Source: Tolypocladium sp. Sup5 PDA-1 | Lineage: Eukaryota; Ascomycota; Sordariomycetes; Hypocreales; Ophiocordycipitaceae | DNA length: 64,000 nucleotides | Assembly: GCA_000750105.3 (NCBI GenBank) | Contig: JPHH03000023.1 | Location: 186,001 to 250,000, forward strand | Direction of reading: 5' to 3' | Made by a program: the position numbers and the translations under genes | The notes under the pieces: model-generated | The model's input: the letters and a program-made list of their open reading frames with translations, nothing else | Told to the model about the DNA's origin: nothing | The model's database searches: none | Shown: piece after piece, positions 25,000 to 35,592 of the stretch | Layout: each line of letters starts with the position of its first letter | Numbering within the stretch: position 1 is the first letter of the stretch

Positions 25000-25423
25000 G
25001 ATAGTCTCTATATCGCTTTTCTCCCTCATCTCTCGCATGAACAGCTTTTCTATAACCGTGCTGCCATGTGGAACGCGGTGAAAGTAACAACCAACCCCTC
25101 TGACGGGGAAATACTTTGTGATATCTCTTCACCAAGCTTATAGCCTCAGCGTAACGGCCTTGGCTCTCTCAAGTGAAAGCTAGATTGTTCATGCTGGTCA
25201 GCGTATCGGGATGCTCCTCGCCCAGCACCCTCTTGCGAGTCTTGACAGCATCTACGTTGAGCTTCTCCGCGTCGCTCCATTTGCCCTCGGAATTCAGGTA
25301 GCTAGCCACGTGATGGAGTAGTGATGCCTTCGCCCTCACCCTATCTTCGGATTCGCCAACCTCAGCCTCTAGCACAGGGTTTGCGTGCGGTAAATAAGCA
25401 CTGCATAGTGTCCGGCCCGTCAC
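25000..25423 (-). pseudogene. TPR-repeat fragment of an NLR-type protein
   Basis: Minus-strand reading gives tetratricopeptide/kinesin-light-chain-like units, ASYLNSEGKWSDAEKLNVDA then KTRKRVLGEEHPDTLTSMNN, a stop after NLAFT, and a continuing ESQGRYAEAISLV in the same frame. This is typical of the C-terminal repeats of fungal NB-ARC/TPR or patatin/TPR proteins. No nucleotide-binding domain lies upstream, so it is an isolated broken end. Confidence 0.6.
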
Positions 25424-25971
25424 CGAGTACCTACAAGACCGCCTTAGTTGTCGTTACATTCAAGCTACGCAAACTTTCATTCCCCATGCTGTAGCATAGC
25501 TACTAGTGACTACGAAGTATTAAATTATGGTTCTTTATTTTGACCCAACAGACGGGCAGCGAGCCAGGCCGGTTGTGCAGACGCTACCTAGGGAGTAGAG
25601 GAGGCGCGATCGGGATATATCAAGAGTCGGCCGCGAAGAAGCTCACTAAGAACGCCGGGCGCAGCATCTCCGAGATGTTTGCAGAACCCTCAGATCCGAG
25701 GTATCAATAACTCCAACGAGCTTCACTAATATCCCGCTGAGACCAATTTCCTTACTCGACAAACCCTTGGTGGTCGGAGAGGGTCCGTTTCCACTTCGGT
25801 TGGCTAAGGGTCTCTCGGCAACGGCTGGGCTCTGGCCGCTCAGTTCTCATCGTTCTGGTTGTGTTTGCGTTGGCGGCCGACTGCTTCGTAGTGTAGGTGG
25901 TTTCACACTGCTGTTTGGCCTGAAAAGGGGTTCCCGGTTTGGCAAGGTTCATTGCCTCTACAATATAAAAT

Positions 25972-26027
25972 GGGCCCCGTTTCTGGTTTCTTGCGAACCC
26001 AAAAACGCGGATCTCGAAACGGGGCCC
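25972..26027. repeat. Perfect 12-bp inverted repeat
   Basis: GGGCCCCGTTTC at 25972-25983 is followed after 32 bases by its exact reverse complement at 26016-26027. Diverged pieces of the same CCCGTTTC motif occur nearby (26089-26097), so this may be the scar of a small palindromic element. Confidence 0.8.
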
Positions 26028-26338
26028 GTTTCTTAAAGGAAAATACCGGGGAGTAGAGTCCGTAGAAACAATAAGCTCTAAAATAGAAACCCGTTTCGAG
26101 ACACAATACTAGAGAGGTTGGGACCCCGTTAGCCATCGATATGGTGAAAGCTTAAGGGAGCTGTTGGGGCCTCGAACGGGGACCAAAAGTTCTGTTGGGC
26201 TTGCAATTCGCCGACAGCGCCAAATTTGTCACCCCTTCGTAGTAACGCATACTAGATTATACACGAATCACCTACTTGCAATATTTTGAAACGATGTGAA
26301 GTAATCAAACGTCCAGGTTGAGATATTGAAGCGATACG

Positions 26339-26773
26339 TTACAGATCCGTAGATGGTTTGATGTATTTTCCCCGCAAATATGCGTGCCATTCCTCCTCCG
26401 TGTGCGTGTACATATTATTAAATGCTTCACGGAAAGCCTCCTCTGAGGACCGGATTTCGCAAACGATAACAAACGAGTAGCCAGTTGCATTGATGCTTAC
26501 AAGTGAATATACCCCATCCTGAACGCATTTTGCGACTCCCAAATATAATTTGTCTAATGACACAGGAAGGTCCTTGAAAAGCGCTGTAAGCTTAACATTC
26601 GCATTGATGTTGAAGAGTTTGAATGCGATAGATGGAGGGCCAGCTGTCAGGCCTTGCTTTCCAGCTTCTTGAATTTCTCCGGTAAATGGATTGCTAATTT
26701 TGCCATCAACAACAGGGCGATTGAATTCAACATCCCATTGCACAACATGGTCGACTGCAGCTGGTGATGTCAT
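26339..26773 (-). CDS. Unknown protein, 144 residues
   Basis: Single-exon frame from ATG 26773 to a stop at 26339, reading MTSPAAVDHVVQWDVEFNRP and ending KYIKPSTDL. It has one cysteine pair (AKCVQDG, IVCEIRSS), no signal peptide, no membrane span and mixed alpha/beta character. I do not recognise it. Amino-acid composition is ordinary and unlike the Arg/Ser-rich shadow frames around it, and the frame is clean, so I think it is real. Its neighbours are repeat debris. Confidence 0.55.
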   Translation of the reverse strand: MTSPAAVDHVVQWDVEFNRPVVDGKISNPFTGEIQEAGKQGLTAGPPSIAFKLFNINANVKLTALFKDLPVSLDKLYLGVAKCVQDGVYSLVSINATGYSFVIVCEIRSSEEAFREAFNNMYTHTEEEWHAYLRGKYIKPSTDL

Positions 26774-27589
26774 TGTGAAGGGGCTTGCTCCAACGGATCT
26801 TGAACGGTTGGCAGGAGCGTCTGGGAAGTGATAATGAGTATTTCAGCACGGCAAGTCGAAGTTGCTCACTGTCAAGCGTGTGTGGTCTTGAAAAAACATC
26901 CAAGGATGAGCAGGTGCGTTTTATAGGTTCGAAGACGTCAGATGACCGCAATACTGCAAAAGCTTACGCAAGCGAGTATATGCTTGTAACCGCACCACTG
27001 ACAGCAAGCTGGGTATGTCTTGGTATGGTCTGGCTGGGCCCGTGGCTATGTACTGTACGGACGTACGTGTCCTTGTTTTCTCAGCTCAATATTGATCAGG
27101 AGGCACCGATCTTGCCCCTAGCCCAAGTTTGATTGGCTGAATCCCGTACGCACATCGTTTGCGCCACATTGCTTTCCCTACAGCGCATCACAGCACACCC
27201 CATCCCTCTTCCCCCCCTTCGGACACTGACATACCACAAACTCAATGAGCAAGTGAGGGGCTAACAACTTTCTTGGATGCCACATTAACTGCAGTTCCAA
27301 ACCAAGGCGCGCCACACTACTAATGGGAGCTTCAAGGTAGGTAGTGCAGCGTAGCGCGCCCAGCACGTTTGTGTAAGGTCAGGGTCCGATTCAGTGCGGA
27401 TATTATTGTCTAGCGCACTTTGGTTAGTTGTTAGCACTATATCCGTCCTCCATTTGTTATGCCGACGGGAATCGATAAACCCGCCATGCTGAATCATCCA
27501 CGGATCCGACTATCTCTTTTGCCATAGCCCACCTCCTCGAACTCAAAGCTTTCCTACCTCGTTAGCTTGGCGCCGGAGAAGGAAGGCGC
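26774..27589. other. Intergenic, no gene seen
   Basis: Upstream of the 144-residue gene. Short frames only. Confidence 0.5.
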
Positions 27590-27800
27590 AGTCAACAATA
27601 CATGCAGCGTCAACCAACAACATATACGCTGGTTTCCAACAGCATATGCAACATCAACCACCATCACATACTACCAAGCAACAAATGAAAGGTGAGAGCA
27701 TATGCACTGGCAACCAATAGCATATGCACTGGCAACCAACAGCATATGCACTGGCAACCAACAGCATATACACCGGTAGCCAACAGAATATGCACTGACA
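27590..27800 (-). repeat. 22-bp GCATATGC minisatellite, locus 3
   Basis: Same unit in reverse orientation (AGCATATGCACTGGCAACCA repeated every 22 bp). The best-conserved block is at about 27697-27795. It ends about 130 bp before the TATA box of the secreted-protein gene. Confidence 0.9.
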
Positions 27801-27930
27801 TGATGACAAATCATTCTGACGGGCCTGACAGTCTCCTCACCTCCACTGTCACCGACCCTGGCCATGGAGTACCTTGGGTATAGGCTTCTGTCGAGGTCTG
27901 CAGTGTGTAGATTCTATGGTGACTTTTGTT

Positions 27931-27937
27931 TATAAAA
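27931..27937 (+). promoter_or_regulatory. TATA box of the secreted-protein gene
   Basis: TATAAAA, 108 bp upstream of the ATG at 28045, a plausible spacing for a fungal promoter with a short leader. Confidence 0.55.
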
Positions 27938-28044
27938 GGGAGCTCCTATCATCAGTAATCTTTTCCTCTATGTGCTCTTAGTCTAAATCTCAACAGTATC
28001 GAAACACCTTCGAGTACCCAAAACGATATCTTCTTGTTCCAATC

Positions 28045-28430
28045 ATGCTTCTCAACAGAGCTTCGTTTCTCTTTATCGTCGTTGGACTCTTGAATGGAAC
28101 ACTGTCGTCGCCAATCAGCTCTGCAAATCCAAATGAAATCGTAAGTACAGGGCACAGATTACTCACATGATTACTAACTAACGTTCCTAATAGAATCGCC
28201 GAGCGGGGTGGTACATGGAATGTACTTCTCCAATTGGGACAGAGAGTTGCGCGGACGACGGCTATTATTGCGATAGCAGCGGGCATCTCAAGCATTCTGG
28301 GGACAGAGTTGAACAATGCGAGCCAGGTTCATCTCCTACCAATGGCTGCCACTGTTTAGCTCGGACGTGCTATGGCCCGCCAAGTGTATGTCCGGGTAAC
28401 ATGGCGACGGATCTAGCTGGGGACGAATAA
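28045..28430 (+). CDS. Small cysteine-rich secreted protein (effector-like)
   Basis: Exon 1 28045-28140 and exon 2 28194-28430, with a 53-bp intron (GTAAGT, CTAAC branch, TAG acceptor) joined in phase 0, giving 110 residues. The N-terminus MLLNRASFLFIVVGLLNGTL is a clear signal peptide with likely cleavage near residues 21-22. The mature part has eight cysteines (ECT, ESC, YYC, EQC, GCHC, RTC, SVC), consistent with four disulfides in a small extracellular protein. I do not recognise a named family. Size, signal peptide and cysteine content fit fungal effector or antimicrobial-type secreted proteins, but that is inference. It lies in a repeat-rich island, between minisatellite locus 3 and the (TTC)n-tailed element. 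Confidence 0.75.
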
Positions 28431-28646
28431 ACGTGTGATACAATGCTATCAAAAACATAATGCGGCACTGTATTTTAAACGAAAGCCAGGGCCATGCGCT
28501 AGTTTAGCATTGCAAGTATAGGCACAATTATTAATCATATAGGGCAAGGTCACCAATATTATAAGTAATTTAAACCTTGCTATCTTTAATCCCTCTATTT
28601 TAGTAGAGTAAATATTTACTCGAAAATAGATTTAACTAGTGAGACA

Positions 28647-29719
28647 TCTGCTACGTATATACGCGGGACGGGCGGCAATGCAGAGGCGGTACTATACCGC
28701 GGGTTAGTTAGTGCGCCGTCGACGCGGACTCATAGAAGGCTTACCGAAAACGGGCGGAAAACGACTGCGGCAAGGCGCAGGCGACGTATCACAAGACAAG
28801 GGGATCAATTGAGGGATAATTGGAATGCGTAGAGACTCTTCGTTCTATCTAATTGACCGGGGAAGTTGATTCCTTTTATCTTCAATGAATTGAGGCTCTG
28901 TGGCGGGCGCCGCGGGCGCCGGCGGCTGGCTGCCGTGTGGTCGGACCGCCTTGTGAGGCAGGAAGCGTTTGAAGATATCCTGCGATGCAACATTACGGTA
29001 TCCTGTAATGTGACACGACGGAGGGCGAGATGGGCTCTGACTACACGTTAGCACGGCCTCTCCACGGTCACACAGCGCCTAAGGTGCGCCGACGGGCGCG
29101 CAAGGGAGCTCGAGAAGGGCATACTTACCGCGTTGAATGTGGTTGAGGGGGGGGGAGAAACAAGAGGCCGGCCCTCGATCGCGAAGCCGGCAGAAGAGCG
29201 CCCCCGACCCGATAGCTGCCCCGACCCGCCGCCCCCACTTTTCGTCATGCAGGTCGCCGCCCACCGGGCCCACACCGGCCGGGCCACCGCCCTGACGGTG
29301 TCCACGCATCGAAACCGACGCGCCTACGGGGAGCCCCCCTCTAGGAGCCCTGGCACCCGAGGAGGTTAACCGAGCACCGGCGTCAGGCCGGTGCCGACCC
29401 GCTCTTGCCGCTGTACCTACGGCGGACCCCCTCCCTCCCTCTTGTTCGTCGAGGGGCTGCCCCGACGCCTCCCCTAGCGATGGGGGGGCGGGGGGGGAGG
29501 TTCGCCCCCTGCGCTAGGCTAGGTAATTGCTTCTAGCTACTTACTACCGCCCATAGGTCGACTTCGGCCCGATATTGCAAAACATTCCCGGATATAGGTT
29601 TTCTCCCCTTCTAAGGGTTTTTCCTATCTTAGCCTAAGACAGAAGATCTAGAGCTCTTTATAGCTAGCTACGCGCAATAAACTTCTTCTTCTTCTTCTTC
29701 TTCTTCTGCTACGTATATA
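28647..29719 (+). mobile_element. Non-LTR-type element, about 1.04 kb, (TTC)n tail, 15-bp flanking repeats
   Basis: TCTGCTACGTATATA occurs at 28647-28661 and again at 29705-29719. The 1043 bp between are GC-rich with G- and C-runs (about 29150-29510) and end in a (TTC)n tract (about 29681-29704) directly at the right repeat. A simple-repeat tail at one end plus long direct repeats is the mark of target-primed insertion (LINE or SINE type). No reverse transcriptase is readable, so it is 5'-truncated or non-autonomous. The last 100 bp or so recur, inverted, at 42908-43010. AT-rich flanks contrast sharply with the element. Confidence 0.65.
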
Positions 29720-32685
29720 TAAATCCGTGCTATTATACCTGACATAAACCTATTGATAACAAGTACCTCGACTCCAATCAAGCAGGTTATAGGACATGGT
29801 AGTAAATTTGTGTTCACCTGGTATCGACTAGCAGGGACGGCTACATGGCCGACCGGCTGTAGGTCACTAGTGTGACATGCGGTTACGCGCCAGGGCGTGG
29901 GACAGGAGAGCTCGCCTCGCTCGGATTAAGGCTAGTGGGACTAAACTACTAGAATAGCATTTCACCAATCATCTTCGTCCGTAGAAATCGAGCTTCCAAG
30001 ACTTTAAGTCGGGTTGTCTATGCAGTGAGGGAGTATGTTAGTCGACGACCTCGTGAACAATCTCATTAGTCTTTGGATTCGCGCTGATATGAGAAGAGCC
30101 GCTAGGACCAACCTTGGAGATGACGTTAGGATAAGCAACGCAGATCGAGCGGTGCATAGTACAACCAGCAGCTCAGCCAAGAATGGCTTGGTAGGCGTGA
30201 GAGAGCTACTTGACTCCCAATATCGACGCCGGGAGGGGGTAGAATCGAGACGTTTTCTGCCGGTCTCCGCGCAAAAACGAATCAGAGCCCATACTCGGCG
30301 AAGCTGTTGGCACGATGCTGCCGACATAATAAAAGAAAATGCAGCAATAGGATACTGATTGCATGCTTTCCCCCAGGAAGCGAGGTCGAATCGAACGAGC
30401 TGCCAAGACATCTGCCAGGCGAGCGACGGGACAGGATAACTTACCCGGAAAGGCGTACCGTGACAGTACGCTCCAGCACACTTAACCGCAAGGACGAAAC
30501 TCCAGATCGACAATATTCTAGCAAGGGGGCCTTTTCTGTCCTAGGGCTGGCTCATAGGCCATGAGAGTGATCAGACCGCGAAGGAGTCAGGTATCCTACC
30601 TATCGAAGCCACCTGAGATACCTAGGCCGCTCTAACCATTAACTTCTTCGATTATATTAATATTGACACACTAAATTAGGTTAACTGTCAAATTTGCTAT
30701 AGTGAGTAGCGGCTGTTCCGGCTAAACAGTTTCTATTTTTTCGGTACGCCGGCTTTTAGCCACAACGTTTCATATATGGCTTCGTAATAGGCCGAAGCGA
30801 CATAGTACCTTCTTTCAGCGCAACTTTAGCTAGGTAGTAGCAAGATGCTAATGCCAGAATCCGTATTGAAACAGATACTTATGTATTGGCTCGATGAGTA
30901 TATACCTATTGTGCTAGGCCAGATGCCCTTCAGGAAGCCCCGTAAGATGAATGCGGCGTAGAAGTTTTCGCCGATGAAAGGCCGGCTTAGACGTGGCAAT
31001 CCTGCCCGTCGTAGACACTGCTAGATACTAATTAACCGTGTACTCGTATATTTACTTCGAGTTAAGCGTGCATGTCCGTCCTGGCATCTAAAGCATGACC
31101 TCATATCGAAGTCTGTGCGGCAGAATTACTCGACATTACGTCCGGACTGTCTTGTCTCTTGAGAACGTTATCGCCGGTTGGCGAGTTTATTGCTAGTATA
31201 GACGGCCAAGCATGGCCTCATCCAATCTGAATACGTGGAACCAAAACTGATAGGAGCATTAACGTCAAGCTAGCTATTTAGTAGTTACTTTTTGAAGGTG
31301 ATGTGGTCTCAGACATAACTAATCGCACCGACACTATGCACTACAATGTTTTGCGCCTCTCGCTTGTTTTAACCGCCTTCGATACTTATTGCACTCCTGC
31401 TCCGTTTGCCCTTCTTTATTCTTCAGTCTCATTCATTATGCCGAGATAATTCCTACCTGGGAAAACTATACTGAAGAGCCCAAGTGGGACTGGGACAACT
31501 GCTCGACAGCGAGAGAGCCATATATAGGACTCCAGTCACTATAGGGCCACTTGATACCTACAATCTTTGGAGAGGAGGAGTTTGAGGGATCTGCGGCCGT
31601 TATTTAGCTACCCCCCGGGGGGTTAGGTAGGCGCAGACAACAATTCTCGGTAAGAGGACATATTTTTCCTGAAGTTCAGATGAGGGAGGAGAGGCGGTTA
31701 GGGAGGGCGTAGTATAATCCACACCGGCAAATGCCTACCAAGCAGCCTCCGCGGCCCTCGCCGCTCTTGAAAGCTGTCGACCGAGTGCGTTACCTCAAGA
31801 GCGAAACAAGCGCGTCTATGCGCGGACACAAATTACAGTTATTCTGTGTCTTTGCACTCATATGCACGGCATCAACACCGCCACCATTGATATTATAGAC
31901 AGCTCTTCCTGCTGCCTATGCGGGTAACAAAGCAACTGCTGATTACTTATGAGACTAATTATCTTGATGTTGCATTGTAAACTTATACTAACTCGTATAT
32001 GCGTCATTGGCAGACAATGCGAGCAGCTGACACAACGGACACTCCTGTTAACCGTATCATCAGTGTCTTCTGCCCTATCTGCTTTTTCCCTCACATCTAC
32101 AGAGACTTCCGGGATCGCATGATATGGAGATCCTGCCTTGTTATCGTCGAGCATGTCTTTCTAGCATGCAAGGGCTAATTGACATAACCTCATAACACCG
32201 GCAGCTGTGGTCTCCTTTGAAGGTACCCTAATCCGTTTAGCCTTGATGACTATTAACTCCTTACCTACTAGCTCGATGCATTTCATGCCCTGCGACCGGT
32301 TCTAGGGAGAAGCATGCCGTCGGAGCCTGGCTGGTTCTCGTCGTCAGCATGCCCTTAATGCACTCTATCTACCACTGAAGCGCTCTCGTCCGCCCCCTCG
32401 AGTCTACTTACCGAATAACTCAGAGTGAATCCCCCCCTTGGAGACTCATCGGCTCGCATGATATTAGCTACGGGCTATAGTCTCCCATTTTCAGTAGCGC
32501 AGGAGGCAGGCTGATACTCAGGACGTGTAGCGTTGTCGTTACATATGAAGTCCCCCATGGAATATATTAAAGTGCAATTAACTAATAAAACCTAGGACAG
32601 GAAGATGATACGTACTTTACTGGCCCATTGCAGACCTGCTGAAGCCGCAGCCGTGCTAGCGAGGGGGGTCAAATGCCAAGCATTA
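29720..32685. other. Gene-free repeat-like stretch
   Basis: No supported gene in nearly 3 kb. AT-rich parts with many TAG/TTA triplets (30600-31300) suggest decayed repeats. A 169-codon frame at 30004-30513 has an open antisense shadow and no motif. Confidence 0.5.
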
Positions 32686-32845
32686 GTGCATATACTATTA
32701 GTTGCCAGTGCATATACTATTAGTTGCTAGTGCATATGCTGTTAGTTGCCAGTGCATATGCTGTTGGTTGCCAGTGCATATACTATTTGTTGCCAGTGCT
32801 TATGCCGTTGGTTGCTAGTACATATGCTGTTGGCTACCAGAACGT
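32686..32845 (+). repeat. 22-bp GCATATGC minisatellite, locus 4
   Basis: Seven consecutive units start at 32686, 32708, 32730, 32752, 32774, 32796 and 32818, exactly 22 bp apart. Most read GTTGCCAGTGCATATGCTG or a one- or two-base variant. It ends about 180 bp before the UstYa-like start codon. Confidence 0.95.
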
Positions 32846-33027
32846 GCACCATCTGATCTCTTGTCGACTCTACGCTCGTTATTTGTATCTCCAAATGCAC
32901 CTTTGGCTAAGCCCGAACGTTAGCCCAGTCGAGGTTGACGTTCGCTATTGCCTTTGTTTAATTATTCTGCGCTTCATGCCGTAGCTCAACAGCTTTACTA
33001 GTGTAACACGTAATATTACGACCTACA

Positions 33028-33845
33028 ATGGAGACGAACAGAAACCGACTCCATACAGGATTGAAACTGTCCTTAACATTCGGGCTGGGGATACTCTGTG
33101 TCACGTTTTATCAGAACATCACTGCTGCGCATACGCTGGACCTAACGACATGTTCAAATTATCTAGACGTCGGGAGGACAGCGGAATCCTCGAGTATGCC
33201 AACCTTACCTTTAATTGATCGAACCGTCCGCAAAGATTCCGATCTCGAGAACTTATCCCCTCAAGCCGACGCCTTATGGGCTTCAACGCTCACCACTCCT
33301 CAAGGGGGGTTTCTCCAAGTCATGGACGAAAAGAACTCGACTATTGGCTGGGGTGTTTCAATGTTCCACGCAATTCACTGCCTGACGCTTCTGCGAAGCT
33401 TGTTACAGAAGCAACTTCGCGTCAACAATATAGAAGGTGCCGCGACGTTCAAGTCCCGAGCTCACCAATCGAAACACCAGCATGAATTTACGGCAGAGCA
33501 TGCCGGTCACTGCTTCAGCTACCTAGCGCAGGTTCGTGTGCTCCTACTAGACCACGGTGCCCGGTTTACTGTTTGAAATAGGTTATTAATGCAATTTCGG
33601 GTAATTAGCAAATTACATGTGCGGCAGACGATACTATAGAGCCTCCATGGCTGGAACGAGATGTAAATGGCTTACTGCTGTCAGCAGGTGTTACCGGTGA
33701 AGGGTATAAGCATCAGTGTCGGAAATCAAGCTTAATATGGGATATTGTACTAGAATCAGAAAAGGAACCATTTCGGGCATGGAATTGGACTATGGGGGAT
33801 ACGATTGTCAAAGTTTTCGGGGACAAATTTAAAGTCTCGAATTGA
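33028..33845 (+). CDS. UstYa-like DUF3328 protein
   Basis: Exon 1 33028-33531 and exon 2 33609-33845, with a 77-bp intron (GTTCGT...AATTAG) joined in phase 0, giving 246 residues. An N-terminal membrane anchor (LKLSLTFGLGILCVTFYQ, about residues 12-29) is followed by the two family motifs: HAIHC (114-118) and HAGHC (158-162). The splice restores the usual sequence after the second motif (YLAQ then QITCAADDTIEP) and a long C-terminal part, which the unspliced frame loses. UstYa-family proteins catalyse oxidative steps (cyclization, hydroxylation, chlorination in some) in fungal RiPP and other pathways; the His/Cys motifs probably bind metal. The gene looks intact. No RiPP precursor with repeated cores is visible nearby. 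It is probably part of the decayed metabolite region to the right. Confidence 0.85.
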
Positions 33846-33980
33846 CACATTTACACACATGCAATATGCTACACTGTGAAATCCTTCGACTATCAGCCTA
33901 GAGGCTAGAACCATCTCTCGTGTCGAATTCGAGAAGTACCTCAAATTCAGATCGAATAGTCACTTTACCGAACAATCCCA

Positions 33981-34200
33981 GTTCCGGTCGCCGCAACAGG
34001 AGGAGGCCGTGCGGGCGGCGGCTACAGAGTAGTCACCACTCGTCGCGATCCTACCTACGGGCGAGGGCAAGAGCCTGGTCTTCATGGTGCCGGCGATGCT
34101 CACCGGGTCCGGCGTCACCGTTTTCGTGGCACCATACGCCGAGCTCAAGAGGCAGCTGGTCACACGTTGTGTCGACGCCGGCCTGGACTGCAAGCTTTGA
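33981..34200 (+). pseudogene. RecQ-type DNA helicase fragment
   Basis: The reading FRSPQQEEAVRAAATE, stop, then SPLVAILPTGEGKSLVFMVP and APYAELKRQLVTRCVDAGLD matches motif 0, motif I (Walker A GEGKS) and motif Ia of RecQ-like helicases of the kind found in fungal transposon-linked and subtelomeric repeats. It has an in-frame TAG (about 34028-34030) and stops at PEARA, with no motif II or later. It is a scrap of about 220 bp that joins an NRPS scrap immediately downstream. Confidence 0.75.
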
Positions 34201-34226
34201 CCCGAGGCGCGCGCTTTGTGGCCGAG

Positions 34227-34322
34227 GTGCCGAAAGATGTGTCAACGACCAGACTTCACGACACATTGGATGCCGTGGCAGCGGCCCGCCCTGCGCTACG
34301 TACACGAATCGTGTCTCTAAGG
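34227..34322 (+). pseudogene. NRPS condensation-domain fragment, copy of 46113-46208
   Basis: About 96 bp beginning GTGCCGAAAGATGTGTCAAC are nearly identical (roughly ten differences) to the start of the second condensation domain at 46113-46208 (PKDVSTIRLHDAWDAVAA). The similarity begins where the helicase fragment ends and stops after CTCTAAGG. It is a duplicated or captured piece, not a gene. Confidence 0.8.
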
Positions 34323-34822
34323 CCCCGCAACCTCTTGGATACCCGTGCAACGACTCGTCTGTCTACCTGAACCATACTGTTGAGTGTTGACCGTGACACC
34401 TTATTTGTCATCGAATAAGCACAAAGACCTTATCAAGCCGGTCACGTCGGACCCCGTACGGCAACCACCGGATGGCACAGCTGAGAGCTCAAATTGACCC
34501 CAAACCACGCGCTGTGCGACATGAGGAACAGGCGTCAGCGCTAGCTCGATTGGGTAGCGAAAGCGAACCCACCAACCATACGTGCTGTTGAAAGGGCGGG
34601 CTTTATCCTTCCTTCTACCAGCACACTCCACATTCCTGCGACTAACGCGATTGTCTGTCATAGCTCCGTTCCGAGGCCCGGCCCAATCGTCTCGATCGAC
34701 TTATACACCGAGTGGCTGGCCCAATCTCTCTCTAAAGCTCCAAAGGAGTACTGTACTTGCACATGCCGAAGCTCATCACCAACAGCCCTAGATTCGTGTC
34801 GAAACTACTGCACCGCTCGAAA

Positions 34823-35592
34823 ATGCCAGCTTTTACTCTGTATGGCGCTCGCGGTGCGACCAACACGGACCGTGTCCGCCTGACTCTCGCCGAAAGTGGC
34901 TTCACGGATTACGAACTCGTGCTTGTCAACCTGCAAAAAGGGGAACAAAAGGTGGGTGAACCATTTCTCTTGGGAAGACGACGCGGCTTATCCTCCGCCT
35001 GAGCAAATTGTAAATTGTATATCGCTGACGCCGCTGCACCCAGTCCGAAGAAAACATGAAACGTCACCCGTGGGGTAAAATACCCGTCGTCACTTTCCCC
35101 GAGGGCTTCACTCTCTACGAGAGTCGCGCAATCTGCAAATACCTCGCGAAAAAGTACTCGTTCCGACTTCTACCCCCGGACTCCGACGTCGAAGCTGCGG
35201 CGCTGTTTGACCAGGCGCAGTCGGCAGAAATGCTCTACTTCGCCGACCCTGTAGGTAGAATCGCATTTGAGAAATTTGGCAAAAAATTCATGGGGCTGCC
35301 TCCCGATGAGGCCGTCGTCTCAGATGCACTGCGGTCGATCAAGACGTTTTTCGACGTGGCAGAACGTCTCTTGCAACACAAAGACTACATGGCTGGAAAG
35401 GACTTCACTCTCGCGGATATCTACTACATTCCGCTGATCCAAAGACTTTTCGCGTGCGGGTATGGAGACGTCATCCTCAGTCGCAAAGCCGTGAGTGCTT
35501 GGTGGGGCCGCTGCATCAACAGGCCAGCCATACAGAAGCTGTTGGCCCCTGACAAGGAGGCTGCAGCTGCTGCGGCTGCTGCACGTAAATAG
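34823..35592 (+). CDS. Glutathione S-transferase
   Basis: Exon 1 34823-34951 and exon 2 35044-35592, with a 92-bp intron (GTGGGT...CCCAG) joined in phase 0, giving 225 residues. The thioredoxin-fold N-terminal domain carries a likely catalytic region (ARGATNTDRVRL), the cis-Pro segment (WGKIPVVTF) and the glutathione-binding ESRAICKYLA block. The helical C-terminal domain carries the conserved FTLADIYYIPLI. The C-terminus is Ala-rich (about eight Ala). Size is normal for phi- or fungal-type GSTs. ATG 34823 (MPAFTLYGARG) gives the standard start; an upstream in-frame ATG at 34763 adds 20 atypical residues. It is likely cytosolic and conjugates glutathione to electrophiles. GSTs also serve as tailoring enzymes or self-protection in metabolite clusters, which fits the neighbours. 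Confidence 0.88.

Noticed and set aside
27590..27800. Regular repeat array considered as CRISPR
   Set aside because: Units are head-to-tail without unique spacers, and the genome is fungal.
30004..30513. 169-codon open frame, minus strand
   Set aside because: Ser/Arg/Leu-rich without motifs, with an open shadow on the plus strand.
32724..32984. Open frame with hydrophobic repeats (also at 9205-9390 and 27671-27865)
   Set aside because: These are the 22-bp minisatellite read in frame, on either strand, and not proteins.
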